A stretch of DNA of 64,000 nucleotides from an uncultured Opitutia bacterium (GTDB taxonomy: Bacteria; Verrucomicrobiota; Verrucomicrobiia; Opitutales; Opitutaceae), in NCBI GenBank assembly GCA_903825285.1, contig CAIJZY010000060.1, positions 1 through 64,000 on the forward strand. Direction: 5' to 3'. A program made the position numbers and the translations under genes. How positions within the stretch are numbered: position 1 is the first letter of the stretch; each line of letters begins with the position of its first letter. The notes beneath the pieces were generated by a model that saw only the letters and a program-made list of their open reading frames with translations, was not told the origin of the DNA and did not search any database. Positions 54,903 to 64,000 of this stretch are shown here, piece by piece.

Positions 54903-57212
54903 ATGCTCGCCAAGTTCGCCACCTGGATGTTCCGCCACCGCCTCCCCCTCGTGGGGCTGATCGCGGTCGTCACGGTCGTGATGGCGGTCTACGCGAGCCG
55001 GCTGCACGTCGACGCGAGCTTCAACAAGTCGCTGCCGCTCGGCCACCCGTACATCCAGACCTTCACCAAGTACCAGAGCGACTTCGGCGGCGCGAACCGC
55101 GTGCTGATCGCGCTCATGACGAAGGAGGGCGACATCTTCACGCCGGAATTCTTCGCCCAGCTGCGCCAGGTCACGGACGAGACCGTGTTCCTGCCCGCCG
55201 TGGACCGGTCGCAGGTCCAATCGCTCTTCACGCCCAACGTCCGCTACATCGAGGTGGTCGAGGACGGCTTCGCCGGCGGCAACGTCATCCCGGCCGACTT
55301 CAAGCCCACGCCGGCGGACTTCGCCCGGGTCCGGGAGAACATCATCAAGTCCGGCAAACTCGGCCAGCTGGTCGCCACCGACTTCAGCGGCGCCATCGTC
55401 AGCGCGCAGCTGCTGGAGGTCGACCCGCGCAGCGGGGCCAAGGTGGACTACATGAAGGTCGCCGCCGGGCTCGAGGCCATCCGCACGCGGGTCGAGCGCG
55501 AGAGCCATGGCGCCATCACGGTCCACATCATCGGCTTTGCCAAGGTCATCGGCGACATCAGCGACGGCGCCCGCGGCGTGCTCACGCTCTTCGGCATCTC
55601 GATCATCATCACCGCGCTCCTGGTCTGGAACTACGCCGGCCGCTGGAAGCTCGCGGCCGCCCCGATCATCTGCTCGCTCATCGCGGTCGTCTGGCAGCTC
55701 GGCGCCCTGACCGCGCTCGGCTACGGCATCGACCCGTTCTCGATCCTGGTCCCGTTCCTCGTGTTCGCCATCGGCGTCAGCCACGGGGTCCAGAAGATCA
55801 GCATGTTCCGGAACGAGATGTTCAAGGGCCACGACGGTCCCACCGCCGCCCGCTCGGCCTTCATGCAGCTGATCGTGCCGGGCGTGGTGGCGCTCATGAC
55901 CGACACCGTGGGCTTCATCACGATCCTCGTGATCAAGATCCCCACCATCCAGGAGCTGGCCATCATCGCCAGCCTGGGCGTCAGCGTGATCGTCATCACC
56001 AACTTCTTCCTCCTGCCGATCATCCTCTCGTACCTGCACCTGCCCGCCACCTACGGCGCCTGGGTGGCCGGCCGCCGCGCCAAGACCGACCGGGTCTGGG
56101 CCCGGCTCGCCCGCGAGATGAAGCCCGGTCCGTCGCTGCTCATCATGCTCGGCTGCTTTGCGCTCGGTGCCTGGGGCTTCTGGAAGGCCGAGCAGGTCCG
56201 CATCGGCGACACCCAGGCCGGCGTGCCGGAGCTCCGGCAGAATTCCCGCTACAACCGGGACACGCGCATCATCACCTCCAAGTTCAGCATCGGCGTGGAC
56301 ATCCTCTCGGTGATCGTGGAGACCGCGCCCAACGGCTGCGTGGACTACGACGTCGTCACGCTGATGGACCAGTTCGAGGGCGTCGTGCGCAACGTGCCGG
56401 GCGTGCAGTCGGTGATCTCGCTGCCTGCCATGGCCAAGCTGGTGAACTCCGGCTACAGCGAGGGCTCGCTCAAGTGGCGCATCCTTCCGCGCAACCCGCA
56501 GGCGCTCGCCCAGGCGGTCTCGCCGATCGAGACCGCCACCGGCCTCCTCAACGCCGACGCGAGCGTGATGCCCGTCATGATCTTCCTGGCCGACCACAAG
56601 GCCGAGACGCTCCACGCGGTCACCACCGCGGTGAAGGCGTTCGCCGCCGCGCATCCCGGCGCCAAGGCCCGGTTCCTCCTCGCCAGCGGCAACGCCGGCG
56701 TCATGGCCGCCACCAACGAGGTGGTGCAGGCTGCGCAGACCCCCATCGTGCTCTGGGTGTTCGGCGCCGTCATCGCCCTCTGCCTGCTCACCTTCCGCAG
56801 CGTCCGCGCCACGCTTTGCATCGTTGTCCCGCTCGCCATCACGAGCTGGCTGGCCTACGCGCTCATGGTCTACCTCGGCATCGGCCTGAAGACCTCCACC
56901 CTGCCGGTCGTCGCCCTCGGCGTCGGCATCGGCGTGGATTACGGCATCTACCTCTTCGCCCAGCTGCACGCGCCGCTGCGGGCCGGGGGCGAGTTCACCG
57001 AGACGATGTTCGCGGCGCTGAAGGACACGGGCGCGGCCATCGTGTTCACGGGCTTGACGCTCGCCATCGGCGTGAGCACGTGGATCTTCTCCGACCTGAA
57101 ATTCCAGGCGGACATGGGCCTGCTGCTGACGTTCATGTTCCTGGTGAACATGCTCGGCGCCATCATCCTGCTGCCGGCGATGGCGCGCTGGTTCTTCCGG
57201 CGCCGGAACTGA
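54903..57212 (+). CDS. RND-superfamily (MMPL-like) transporter
   Basis: N-terminal TM, two clusters of TM helices, FLVFAIGVSHGVQKISMF and GVGIGVDYGIYLFAQL signatures. Confidence 0.9.
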   Translation: MLAKFATWMFRHRLPLVGLIAVVTVVMAVYASRLHVDASFNKSLPLGHPYIQTFTKYQSDFGGANRVLIALMTKEGDIFTPEFFAQLRQVTDETVFLPAVDRSQVQSLFTPNVRYIEVVEDGFAGGNVIPADFKPTPADFARVRENIIKSGKLGQLVATDFSGAIVSAQLLEVDPRSGAKVDYMKVAAGLEAIRTRVERESHGAITVHIIGFAKVIGDISDGARGVLTLFGISIIITALLVWNYAGRWKLAAAPIICSLIAVVWQLGALTALGYGIDPFSILVPFLVFAIGVSHGVQKISMFRNEMFKGHDGPTAARSAFMQLIVPGVVALMTDTVGFITILVIKIPTIQELAIIASLGVSVIVITNFFLLPIILSYLHLPATYGAWVAGRRAKTDRVWARLAREMKPGPSLLIMLGCFALGAWGFWKAEQVRIGDTQAGVPELRQNSRYNRDTRIITSKFSIGVDILSVIVETAPNGCVDYDVVTLMDQFEGVVRNVPGVQSVISLPAMAKLVNSGYSEGSLKWRILPRNPQALAQAVSPIETATGLLNADASVMPVMIFLADHKAETLHAVTTAVKAFAAAHPGAKARFLLASGNAGVMAATNEVVQAAQTPIVLWVFGAVIALCLLTFRSVRATLCIVVPLAITSWLAYALMVYLGIGLKTSTLPVVALGVGIGVDYGIYLFAQLHAPLRAGGEFTETMFAALKDTGAAIVFTGLTLAIGVSTWIFSDLKFQADMGLLLTFMFLVNMLGAIILLPAMARWFFRRRN

Positions 57213-57264
57213 CTTTCGCTCGGTTTTACTTGGCCTGCGTCCGGGCTTGGGCGAAGGTCGCCCC

Positions 57265-58413
57265 ATGTCCGAGAACCCGCCAGGCCCGTTTTTCTCCGCC
57301 GCGCAGCGGCGCGCGCTGGGCGGCGCCCTGGTCCTCCTCGCGAGCACTGCCGCCCTGGCCACCGTCCTCGGCGCGTTCTGGCTCCTGGGCCAGCTCATCA
57401 GCTATTTCGCCGGCGTGCTCTGGCCGCTGGCCGTCGCGGCCGTGCTCGCCCTGATCCTGCGCCCGGTGGTTGCCGTGCTCGAGTCTCGGCTGCACCTCCA
57501 CCGCACGTCCGCCGTGATCCTGCTCTACGGCGTGTTCGTCCTTGCCGCGACGGGCGCACTCGTCCTCGTGGTGCCGCCCATCGCCGACCAGGTCCTCGAT
57601 TTCATCAGCTACGCTCCGACGCTCTGGGACAACGGCCGCGGCTATGTCGAGCAGCACTACCCACAGTGGGTCGAACTGCTCCGCCGCCAGCTGGCCCATC
57701 CGCTCGTGCGCCAGGCCGTGGACCAGGTCGGGGGCGAGCTCCGGACCATGGCCACGCACGCGCTGCCCTCGATCCGCGCCGCCGGCGGCGGACTGCTGGG
57801 GCTGCTCGCCTTCGGCGCGCACCTCGCCATCGTGCCGGTCTACCTGTTCTTCTTCCTCCTCGCCCGCGGCAGCTCCGTCGAGCAGGTCCGGCCGCACCTG
57901 CCGTTCCTTAGGCCGGGCGTGCGCGACGACGTGCTCTTCCTCCTCCGGGAATTCATCGGGATCGTCGAGTCCTTCTTCCGCGGCCAGCTGCTCATCGGGC
58001 TGATCATGGGCGTGCTGCTTGCCCTGGGCTTCACGCTGGTCGGACTCAAGTTCGGCCTGGTTCTCGGGCTCGTGGTTGGCGTGCTCAATGTCGTGCCCTA
58101 CCTGGGCACGATCCTCGGCCTCGCCACGACGCTGCCGCTGGCGCTGCTCCAGCCCGACGGCGGCTGGCGACTGGTCGCTCTGGTCCTGCTCGTGAAGGTC
58201 GTGGTGCAGGCAATCGAAGGCTGGCTGCTCACGCCGCGCATCATGGGGCACCAGACCGGGCTGCATCCCGTGACGATCATCGTGGCCGTCTTTTTCTGGG
58301 GCACCGCCTTCCAAGGCGTCCTCGGCATGCTGCTCGCCATTCCGCTCACCGCCTTCTTTGTGACCGCCTGGCGGCTGCTGAAGCACAAGTACCTGGAGGG
58401 CGCGGAAGGTTGA
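57265..58413 (+). CDS. AI-2E (PerM)-family transporter
   Basis: Multiple TM; GLVVGVLNVVPYLGTILG and LTPRIMGHQTGLHPVTIIVAVFFWG. Confidence 0.9.
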   Translation: MSENPPGPFFSAAQRRALGGALVLLASTAALATVLGAFWLLGQLISYFAGVLWPLAVAAVLALILRPVVAVLESRLHLHRTSAVILLYGVFVLAATGALVLVVPPIADQVLDFISYAPTLWDNGRGYVEQHYPQWVELLRRQLAHPLVRQAVDQVGGELRTMATHALPSIRAAGGGLLGLLAFGAHLAIVPVYLFFFLLARGSSVEQVRPHLPFLRPGVRDDVLFLLREFIGIVESFFRGQLLIGLIMGVLLALGFTLVGLKFGLVLGLVVGVLNVVPYLGTILGLATTLPLALLQPDGGWRLVALVLLVKVVVQAIEGWLLTPRIMGHQTGLHPVTIIVAVFFWGTAFQGVLGMLLAIPLTAFFVTAWRLLKHKYLEGAEG

Positions 58414-58439
58414 GGGCCCCGGCCGCGCGCCGAACCGCC

Positions 58440-58467
58440 TCTCCACCTTCCACGTTCGACCTTCAGC
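58440..58467 (+). repeat. single-arm heptad array D (tctccac-cttccac-gttcgac-cttcagc)
   Basis: Four units in 7-bp phase just before the ATG at 58469. Confidence 0.6.
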
Positions 58468-58468
58468 G

Positions 58469-59452
58469 ATGCCCTGGGACATTCATCACCGCAAGGGCCT
58501 CTGGCTGCCCCAGGTTGGCTGGTGGCTCGACGCGCAGGCGCGGGCCGAGCGCTCGTTCGTGTCCCACGCCCACAGCGACCACATCGCGCGTCACCGCGAG
58601 GTGCTCTGCACGGCCGCGACCGCCCGCCTGCTGCATGCGCGCCTGCCGGGCCGGCGCGCCGAGACGGTCCTGCCCTTCGGCCGCACGCACGCGCTCGAGT
58701 TCGGTGTCACGGCCACGCTGCAGCCCGCCGGCCACATCCTGGGCTCCAGCCAGATCCTGCTGGAGCACGAGGACCACGGCTCGCTGCTCTATACCGGCGA
58801 CTTCAAGCTCCGCCCGGGCCTCGCCGCCGAGCCGTGCGCCACGCCCGCGGCGGACACGCTGATCATGGAAACGACCTTCGGCCTGCCGCGCTATGTCTTC
58901 CCGCCGGAGGCCGAGACCATCGCGCGCCTGATCGCGTTCTGCCAGCAGGCCGTTGCCGACGGTGCCACGCCGGTGCTCCTCTGCTACAGCCTCGGGAAAA
59001 GCCAGGAGGTCCTCCGCGCCCTCGCGCCCGCGGGCCTGCCCGTGATGCTGCATGCCGAGACACTGCGGCTCACGCGCATCTGCGAGCAGTTTGGCCTGGT
59101 CTTCCCGCCCTACCGAGAGTTCGACGCCGACACGGCCGCCGGCCACGTCGTGATCTGCCCGCCGTTCTCCACCGGTTTGCTCGCCCGCATCGCCTCGGCC
59201 CGCACGGCGGCGGTCACGGGCTGGGCGCTCGATGCCGGCGCCACCTACCGGCTGCGGACCGACGCCGCGTTCCCCCTCTCCGACCACGCCGGCTACGACG
59301 ACCTCCTGACCTTCGTGGAGCGCGTCCGGCCCCGCCGGATCCTCACTCTGCACGGTTTTGCCAAGGAATTTGCGCAAACATTGCGGGAACTTGGATGGGA
59401 CGCTCTTGCCATAGGGCAAGGCAACCAACTTGAGTTTAAACTGTCCGGTTGA
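58469..59452 (+). CDS. MBL-fold (beta-CASP/SNM1-like) exonuclease
   Basis: FVSHAHSDHIARH (HxHxDH), PAGHILGSSQILLE, LYTGDFK, METTFGLPRYVFP. Confidence 0.87.
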   Translation: MPWDIHHRKGLWLPQVGWWLDAQARAERSFVSHAHSDHIARHREVLCTAATARLLHARLPGRRAETVLPFGRTHALEFGVTATLQPAGHILGSSQILLEHEDHGSLLYTGDFKLRPGLAAEPCATPAADTLIMETTFGLPRYVFPPEAETIARLIAFCQQAVADGATPVLLCYSLGKSQEVLRALAPAGLPVMLHAETLRLTRICEQFGLVFPPYREFDADTAAGHVVICPPFSTGLLARIASARTAAVTGWALDAGATYRLRTDAAFPLSDHAGYDDLLTFVERVRPRRILTLHGFAKEFAQTLRELGWDALAIGQGNQLEFKLSG

Positions 59453-59463
59453 GTTCCAACTTC

Positions 59464-60240
59464 ATGCGTCGACTTTTCATCCTCCCACTCCTCCTGGCCT
59501 CACCCGCCCTGGCCAGCACGCCGCTGGCCCTTCATCCGGGGGAGGAACTCATCTACCGCGTCGCCTGGGGGGTGTTTGGCCATGCCGGCGAGATTCACAT
59601 CACGGCCCGGTCCGAGACCAACGACGGGCAGCCGTGCACGCTGGTGGTGACCACGACGTCCACCCGCGGCGTGCTGCGCGGGCTCTACCAGTTCGATGCC
59701 CGGGCGGAGTCGGTGTTCAGCGACTCCACCAACCGCATGCTCGTCCACACCGAGCGCAGCGCCTCGGGCAAGAAGCCCACCGACACGCTGATGACCTTCG
59801 ACTACAAGGCCCGCACGGCCGAGTACCGCGACTTCATCCGGCCGGAGCGCAACCAGACCGTGCAGGTCCCGGGCGGCGATCCCATGGACCTGATCACCTG
59901 CCTCGTGCAGACGCGGGTCTGGAACCTGAAGCCCGGCGACCAGCGCGATGTCGTGGTGATGTTCGAGGAGGAGCCCTACGAGCTGACGTTTCATGCGCTG
60001 GGCTACGAGACGGTGGAAACCCCGATCGGCACGTTCAACGCGCTGGTGCTCGAGCCCCGGATGGAGCGCACCGCCGCCAAAGGCATGTTCAAGCGCGGCT
60101 CTAACGTGCGCGTCTGGATTTCCCAGGACGAGCAGCACCTGCCCGTGAAATTCGAGGTCGAGTTCAAGTTCGGCGTCGGCGTCTCCACGCTCACCAGCTA
60201 CACGGCGCCACCGGTCGCCCATGCGGATTCTCGTCCTTAG
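59464..60240 (+). CDS. DUF3108-type exported protein
   Basis: Signal peptide; ALHPGEELIYRVAWGVFGHAGEI, FEVEFKFGVGVSTLTSY. Confidence 0.8.
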   Translation: MRRLFILPLLLASPALASTPLALHPGEELIYRVAWGVFGHAGEIHITARSETNDGQPCTLVVTTTSTRGVLRGLYQFDARAESVFSDSTNRMLVHTERSASGKKPTDTLMTFDYKARTAEYRDFIRPERNQTVQVPGGDPMDLITCLVQTRVWNLKPGDQRDVVVMFEEEPYELTFHALGYETVETPIGTFNALVLEPRMERTAAKGMFKRGSNVRVWISQDEQHLPVKFEVEFKFGVGVSTLTSYTAPPVAHADSRP

Positions 60241-61087
60241 GGGCGGCGCGCTGGGCGACTTCCTGGTCACGCTGCCCGCGCTCGCCCGGCTCCGCCAGCA
60301 GTGGCCGGAGGCCCGGCTGGAACTCGCCGGCAACGCCACCGCCGCCGCCTTGGCCGTGCGCCAGGGCCTGCTCGACGCGGCCCACTCGCAACACGAGGCC
60401 CGTTGGAGCGCCCTTTACGCCGACGCCCCGCTCCCGGCCGCCTTCGCCGAATGGCTGGCCGGCTTCGACCTCGTGGTGAATTTCTGGCCCGATCCCGACG
60501 GGCTGCTGGCGCGGCGATTCCCACTGCGGGCGGGCCAGACCTTTCTCACGGCTTCCGCCACGCCCGACACCGTTCCGGCCGCCGCCCATTTCTGCGCGCC
60601 GCTGGCCGCGCTGGGAGCGGCCAAGGGGAATTTTCACCACCCGCTTCGGACCTATACCCCGGTCAAACCTGCGCGCATCGCCCTGCACCCGGGCAGCGGC
60701 TCCCCGCGCAAGAACTGGCCGTTGGACCGCTGGCTGGCACTGGCCCACTGGCTGGAGGCTGACATGGGACTGGACGTGTTTGTCATCACCGGTGAGGCCG
60801 AGCCCGCGGGCCTGCTGTCCGGCGTGGGCCGATCACTGCATGCCCGTCCGCTCGATGACGTGGCGGATCTCCTGGCTGGCTGCCGGCTCTTCATCGGCCA
60901 CGACTCCGGCATCAGCCACCTCGCCGCGGCGGCCGGGGCACCCAGCGTCCTGCTCTTCGGGCCGACCGATCCTGCGATCTGGGCGCCACCGTCGCCGTCA
61001 GTCCGCGTGCTGCGACGCGGCGCCGACCTCAGTGCCATTTCGCTGGATGACGTCTGCCTTGCGGTGCGGGGGGCACTGGCTGGCTAG
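60221..61087 (+). CDS. glycosyltransferase family 9 (heptosyltransferase-like)
   Basis: ILVLRGGALGDFLVTLPAL, IALHPGSGSPRKNWPLDRW, FIGHDSGISHLAAAAGAPSVLLFGPTDP. Confidence 0.9.
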   Translation: MRILVLRGGALGDFLVTLPALARLRQQWPEARLELAGNATAAALAVRQGLLDAAHSQHEARWSALYADAPLPAAFAEWLAGFDLVVNFWPDPDGLLARRFPLRAGQTFLTASATPDTVPAAAHFCAPLAALGAAKGNFHHPLRTYTPVKPARIALHPGSGSPRKNWPLDRWLALAHWLEADMGLDVFVITGEAEPAGLLSGVGRSLHARPLDDVADLLAGCRLFIGHDSGISHLAAAAGAPSVLLFGPTDPAIWAPPSPSVRVLRRGADLSAISLDDVCLAVRGALAG

Positions 61088-61110
61088 GGATCTCGAAGCA
61101 GACCGGAATT

Positions 61111-61201
61111 GATGTGGGAATCAGGAAATCAGGGAGCGTGCGCCCTGTGCCAGTGCTCACCAATTCCCGGATTTCATCCCTGATTTCCTGAGTCCCACAT
61201 C
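61111..61201. repeat. 25-bp inverted repeat (1 mismatch) at convergent gene junction
   Basis: GATGTGGGAATCAGGAAATCAGGGA (61111-61135) vs reverse complement of 61177-61201. Confidence 0.85.
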
Positions 61202-61202
61202 C

Positions 61203-61742
61203 TCAGCATCCGTGCATCAGGAAGCGATAATGCTTCTTCGACCAGACCGGCCCGGCATAACCAACACCGATGCGCGGCGAGGTCTTCACGCGCGGATGCG
61301 GCGCCCCGGTGGGCGGCGCCTCGACCCACACACCCGTCGCCCGGGAGAGCCTTCGGCCGTTGATCCTGCCGGTGATGCCGAGCGCCTTGGTCAGCTTCGC
61401 GGGGCCGTCATGATCCGCGGTGCCGTCGAGCGCGCGAACACCGCGGATGAGCACCGCGGCCGGGTAGCCGGCGGGGCCCGTCACGAAGTTGAGCATCCAG
61501 TGCATCCCGTAGATGAAGTACACGTAGATGTGGCCTGCCTGGCGGAACATGATCTCGTTCCGCGGCGTTTGTCCACGCGCGGCATGGGAGGCCAGGTCCT
61601 CGAAGCCATCGTAGGCCTCGGTCTCGGTGATCAGGTAGCGGCGGATCCGGCCTTTGCGTCGGACCGCCAGCTGGCAGCCCACCAATTCCCGGGCGACCCG
61701 CAGCGTGGGCCGGTTGAAAAAGGAGGCGGGCAGTGGTTTCAT
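61203..61742 (-). CDS. DNA-3-methyladenine glycosylase (AAG/MPG family)
   Basis: ARELVGCQLAV, TETEAYDGFEDLASHAARGQTPRNEIMF, YVYFIYGMHWMLNFVT. Confidence 0.94.
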   Translation of the reverse strand: MKPLPASFFNRPTLRVARELVGCQLAVRRKGRIRRYLITETEAYDGFEDLASHAARGQTPRNEIMFRQAGHIYVYFIYGMHWMLNFVTGPAGYPAAVLIRGVRALDGTADHDGPAKLTKALGITGRINGRRLSRATGVWVEAPPTGAPHPRVKTSPRIGVGYAGPVWSKKHYRFLMHGC

Positions 61743-61906
61743 GCGAGGGCGACGGATGTCACCGACTTGTCACCCGAGGATGGTCGAAAACTCGCCCAGC
61801 CGGTTGAACATTCTCCCCGGTTCGGTGATGTGTCGCGGGGCATGACTCGATTGTCGTGATTTCGGGCATGACTTTGCCGACCCACGCTGTTTTAGCCTGA
61901 AACCTA

Positions 61907-63328
61907 GTGCACGCAAATCCCGTCCAGGGCAAAAAGGACACGCCGCTCCGCCGGAACCTCCGCTTCAGCACCATCGACGGTGTCTGCGCGATGTCCCTGG
62001 TGGCGCTCAGCCAGCCGGGCAACTTCGTCCTCGCCGCGCTGCTGACCACCACGTTCGCGTTTTCCACCAGCACCTACGGCATCATCACGTCGCTGCCGTT
62101 CTGGTTCAATTTTCTCCAGGTGCTCCTGACGCCGCTGCTGGCCCAGCGGCTGCACGCGCGCTCCATGACGATCCTCAGCGCGTGGCTGCACACCGTCGGA
62201 TGGATCGCGCTGCTGGTCGCCCTGCCCTTCCTGCCGCGCAGCGAGCACCCGCACACCATCGCGGTCTTCGTCATCACGTTCTCGATCATCTCCCTCTCGG
62301 CCGCGATCAACGGCGTCGCATGGAACGCGTGGATGCAGGAGTGCGTGCCGGTGCGGCTGCGCGGCAAGTATTTCGGCTTCCGCAACCGCCTCCTCTATCT
62401 CTCCCAGGTTTGCTTCATGCTCGCCGTCTCCGGCCTGCTCGCGTGGCTCGACGGCGCGCTGCTCGCCTACCAGTTGCTCTTCGGCGGTGCGATCGTGCTG
62501 CGGATCTGCTCGGTGCTCTCGCAGCACCAGATGCACTCCACCTCCGGCGCCCACCAGCCCGCGCCCGAGCCACCCTGGCAGGAGCAGGTCCGCACCGTGT
62601 GGCGCGATTCCAACCTCGTCCGCTTCATCCTCTTTGCGTCCGTCATGGGCTTCACCGTCAACGTCGTCGGTCCGTTCACCCCGGTGTTCATGTTCGAGCA
62701 GCTGAAGCTGACCGCCGCGCACACCAACCTGCTCCTCCTGCTCGGCGTGCTCGGCGCCGCCATCTCGTTCCCGGCGTGGGGCCGGCTGCTCGACCGCTTC
62801 GGCAACGTGCCCGTCATGATCGTGTCCGTGCTGCTCTGGCAGCTTTCGAGCTTCTTCCAGTGCTTTGCCGTGCCGACCAACCACTGGATCTTCTACCTGA
62901 TCATGCCCGCCGGCGGACTGCTGAGCGCCGGCTACGGCATCGGGCTGTTCAGCCTGCTGCTCAAGCTGACGCCGGCCCAGGCCCGCACCATGGGGATGGC
63001 GCTCTTCGTCTCCGTCTCCTCGCTCACCGCCGCGCTCGGGCCGATCACCGGCGGCTTCCTGCTCAACGCCGCCAAGGCGCACGGCATTCCGCTGATGGAC
63101 GCCTACCACGTCGCCTTTGTTGTCAGCTCACTGCTCGTCGCCGCCACCTGCTTCCTGCTCCGCCGCGTCCACGAGCCGAACTCGGCCGACGTCACCGAGG
63201 TCATGGGCGCCATGCGCAGCGTGCGCACCGTCGCCTCGCTCTTCGGCCTCACCTTCCTCGTCAACCAGGTCTTCTTCCGCATCGGCACCGGCCGCTTCTC
63301 GACCCGCCTGCGGAACACGCTGCGCTGA
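61907..63328 (+). CDS. MFS transporter
   Basis: About 12 predicted hydrophobic segments; WNAWMQECVPVRLRGKYFGFRNRL. Confidence 0.87.
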   Translation: MHANPVQGKKDTPLRRNLRFSTIDGVCAMSLVALSQPGNFVLAALLTTTFAFSTSTYGIITSLPFWFNFLQVLLTPLLAQRLHARSMTILSAWLHTVGWIALLVALPFLPRSEHPHTIAVFVITFSIISLSAAINGVAWNAWMQECVPVRLRGKYFGFRNRLLYLSQVCFMLAVSGLLAWLDGALLAYQLLFGGAIVLRICSVLSQHQMHSTSGAHQPAPEPPWQEQVRTVWRDSNLVRFILFASVMGFTVNVVGPFTPVFMFEQLKLTAAHTNLLLLLGVLGAAISFPAWGRLLDRFGNVPVMIVSVLLWQLSSFFQCFAVPTNHWIFYLIMPAGGLLSAGYGIGLFSLLLKLTPAQARTMGMALFVSVSSLTAALGPITGGFLLNAAKAHGIPLMDAYHVAFVVSSLLVAATCFLLRRVHEPNSADVTEVMGAMRSVRTVASLFGLTFLVNQVFFRIGTGRFSTRLRNTLR

Positions 63329-63391
63329 CGCCCGCGGCGTCTGGCCGCTTGCCCCCGGGCACCGGGGCTGTTGACTCCACCCGGCCCGACC

Positions 63392-64000
63392 ATGAGCGCC
63401 TCTCCGCCCATCCTCACGCTGACCGGCAATCTGCTCTGCGAGCGCACCCAGGACTTCGCCGCCTGGGCGCCCGGCCGCACCCAGCGCGCGCAGCGCGAGT
63501 CGTTCCAGGTCGGCGGCAAGGGGATCAACGTCTCCAAGATGCTCCACCGCCTGGGCGCCCCGACCACCGCGCTCTGCTTCCTCGGGGGCGCCACCGGCGC
63601 GGAGGCCGCGGCCTGGCTCCAGGCCCAGCCCTTCCGCCACCACGGCTTTGCCACCCGCACCGCCTCCCGCGCCGGCCTCGTGGTCCGCGGCGGCGGCCAG
63701 CCCGAGACCACCTTCCTCGGCCCCGATGCCGCGCCCGACGCCGCGGCCGTTGCCGCCTGCGCCGCGCATCTCGACGCCCAGCCGGCCGGGACCATTCTCG
63801 CGATCTGCGGCAGTCTCCCGGGCTGGGCCACGCCCGCGTTCGAGCCGCTGCGCGCCGCGCTGGTCCGCTGGCAGCAGCGCGGCGTCCTCGCCGCCGACAC
63901 CTACGGCCCGCCGCTGGCCTGGTTCGCCGCCCAGCCGCTGGCCCTCGTCAAGATCAACGCCACCGAGCTCCGCACGCTGTTTCCCGACGAATCCACGAGC
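63392..64000 (+). CDS. 1-phosphofructokinase/PfkB-family kinase, truncated by window end
   Basis: Hand translation MSASPPILTLTGNLLCERTQ...FQVGGKGINVSKMLHRLG...ICGSLPGW...VKINATELRTLF; absent from the ORF track because no stop is in the window. Confidence 0.85.
   Translation, partial: MSASPPILTLTGNLLCERTQDFAAWAPGRTQRAQRESFQVGGKGINVSKMLHRLGAPTTALCFLGGATGAEAAAWLQAQPFRHHGFATRTASRAGLVVRGGGQPETTFLGPDAAPDAAAVAACAAHLDAQPAGTILAICGSLPGWATPAFEPLRAALVRWQQRGVLAADTYGPPLAWFAAQPLALVKINATELRTLFPDESTS

Noticed and set aside
54825-57398. 857-aa minus-strand ORF
   Set aside because: Antisense to the RND transporter; Asp/His/Arg-rich low-complexity sequence with no motif.

Overview
This is a GC-rich chromosomal window, densely coding on both strands and mostly housekeeping. 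Gene content suggests a Verrucomicrobia/Opitutaceae-like bacterium; that is inference, since no rRNA is present. Recognisable genes include a GH2 beta-galactosidase, holB, tmk, an ExbB/ExbD/TonB set, tRNA-Ala(GGC), an NtrC-type regulator, galE, malQ, lepB, lepA, fabD, pilT, dapA, dapB, ruvA, an ECF sigma/anti-sigma pair, tRNA-Lys(TTT), pal, purH, apaG, dinB, a divergent uvrA and a 3-methyladenine glycosylase. Two accessory-looking systems stand out. The first is a co-directional lipid cluster at 17905-27143: KAS, ACP, two CrtI-like FAD oxidoreductases around a DUF3300 gene, FabZ, FabI, OleA-like and OleB-like, with no oleC or oleD in the window. The second is a DUF1302/DUF1329/YCF48-like/RND envelope locus at 50546-57212. 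Intergenic observations include: (i) a 16-codon mutS N-terminal stub at the left edge that runs into AT-richer, repeat-bearing DNA; (ii) phased 7-bp repeat arrays arranged as inverted arms around a core at three loci, plus a single arm at a fourth; (iii) several REP-like palindrome families, one resembling Pseudomonas REPs; (iv) a 207-bp tandem duplication of the ntrC/galE convergent junction that copied the 3' ends of both genes. Many long ORFs in the supplied track are antisense artefacts of high GC and are rejected.
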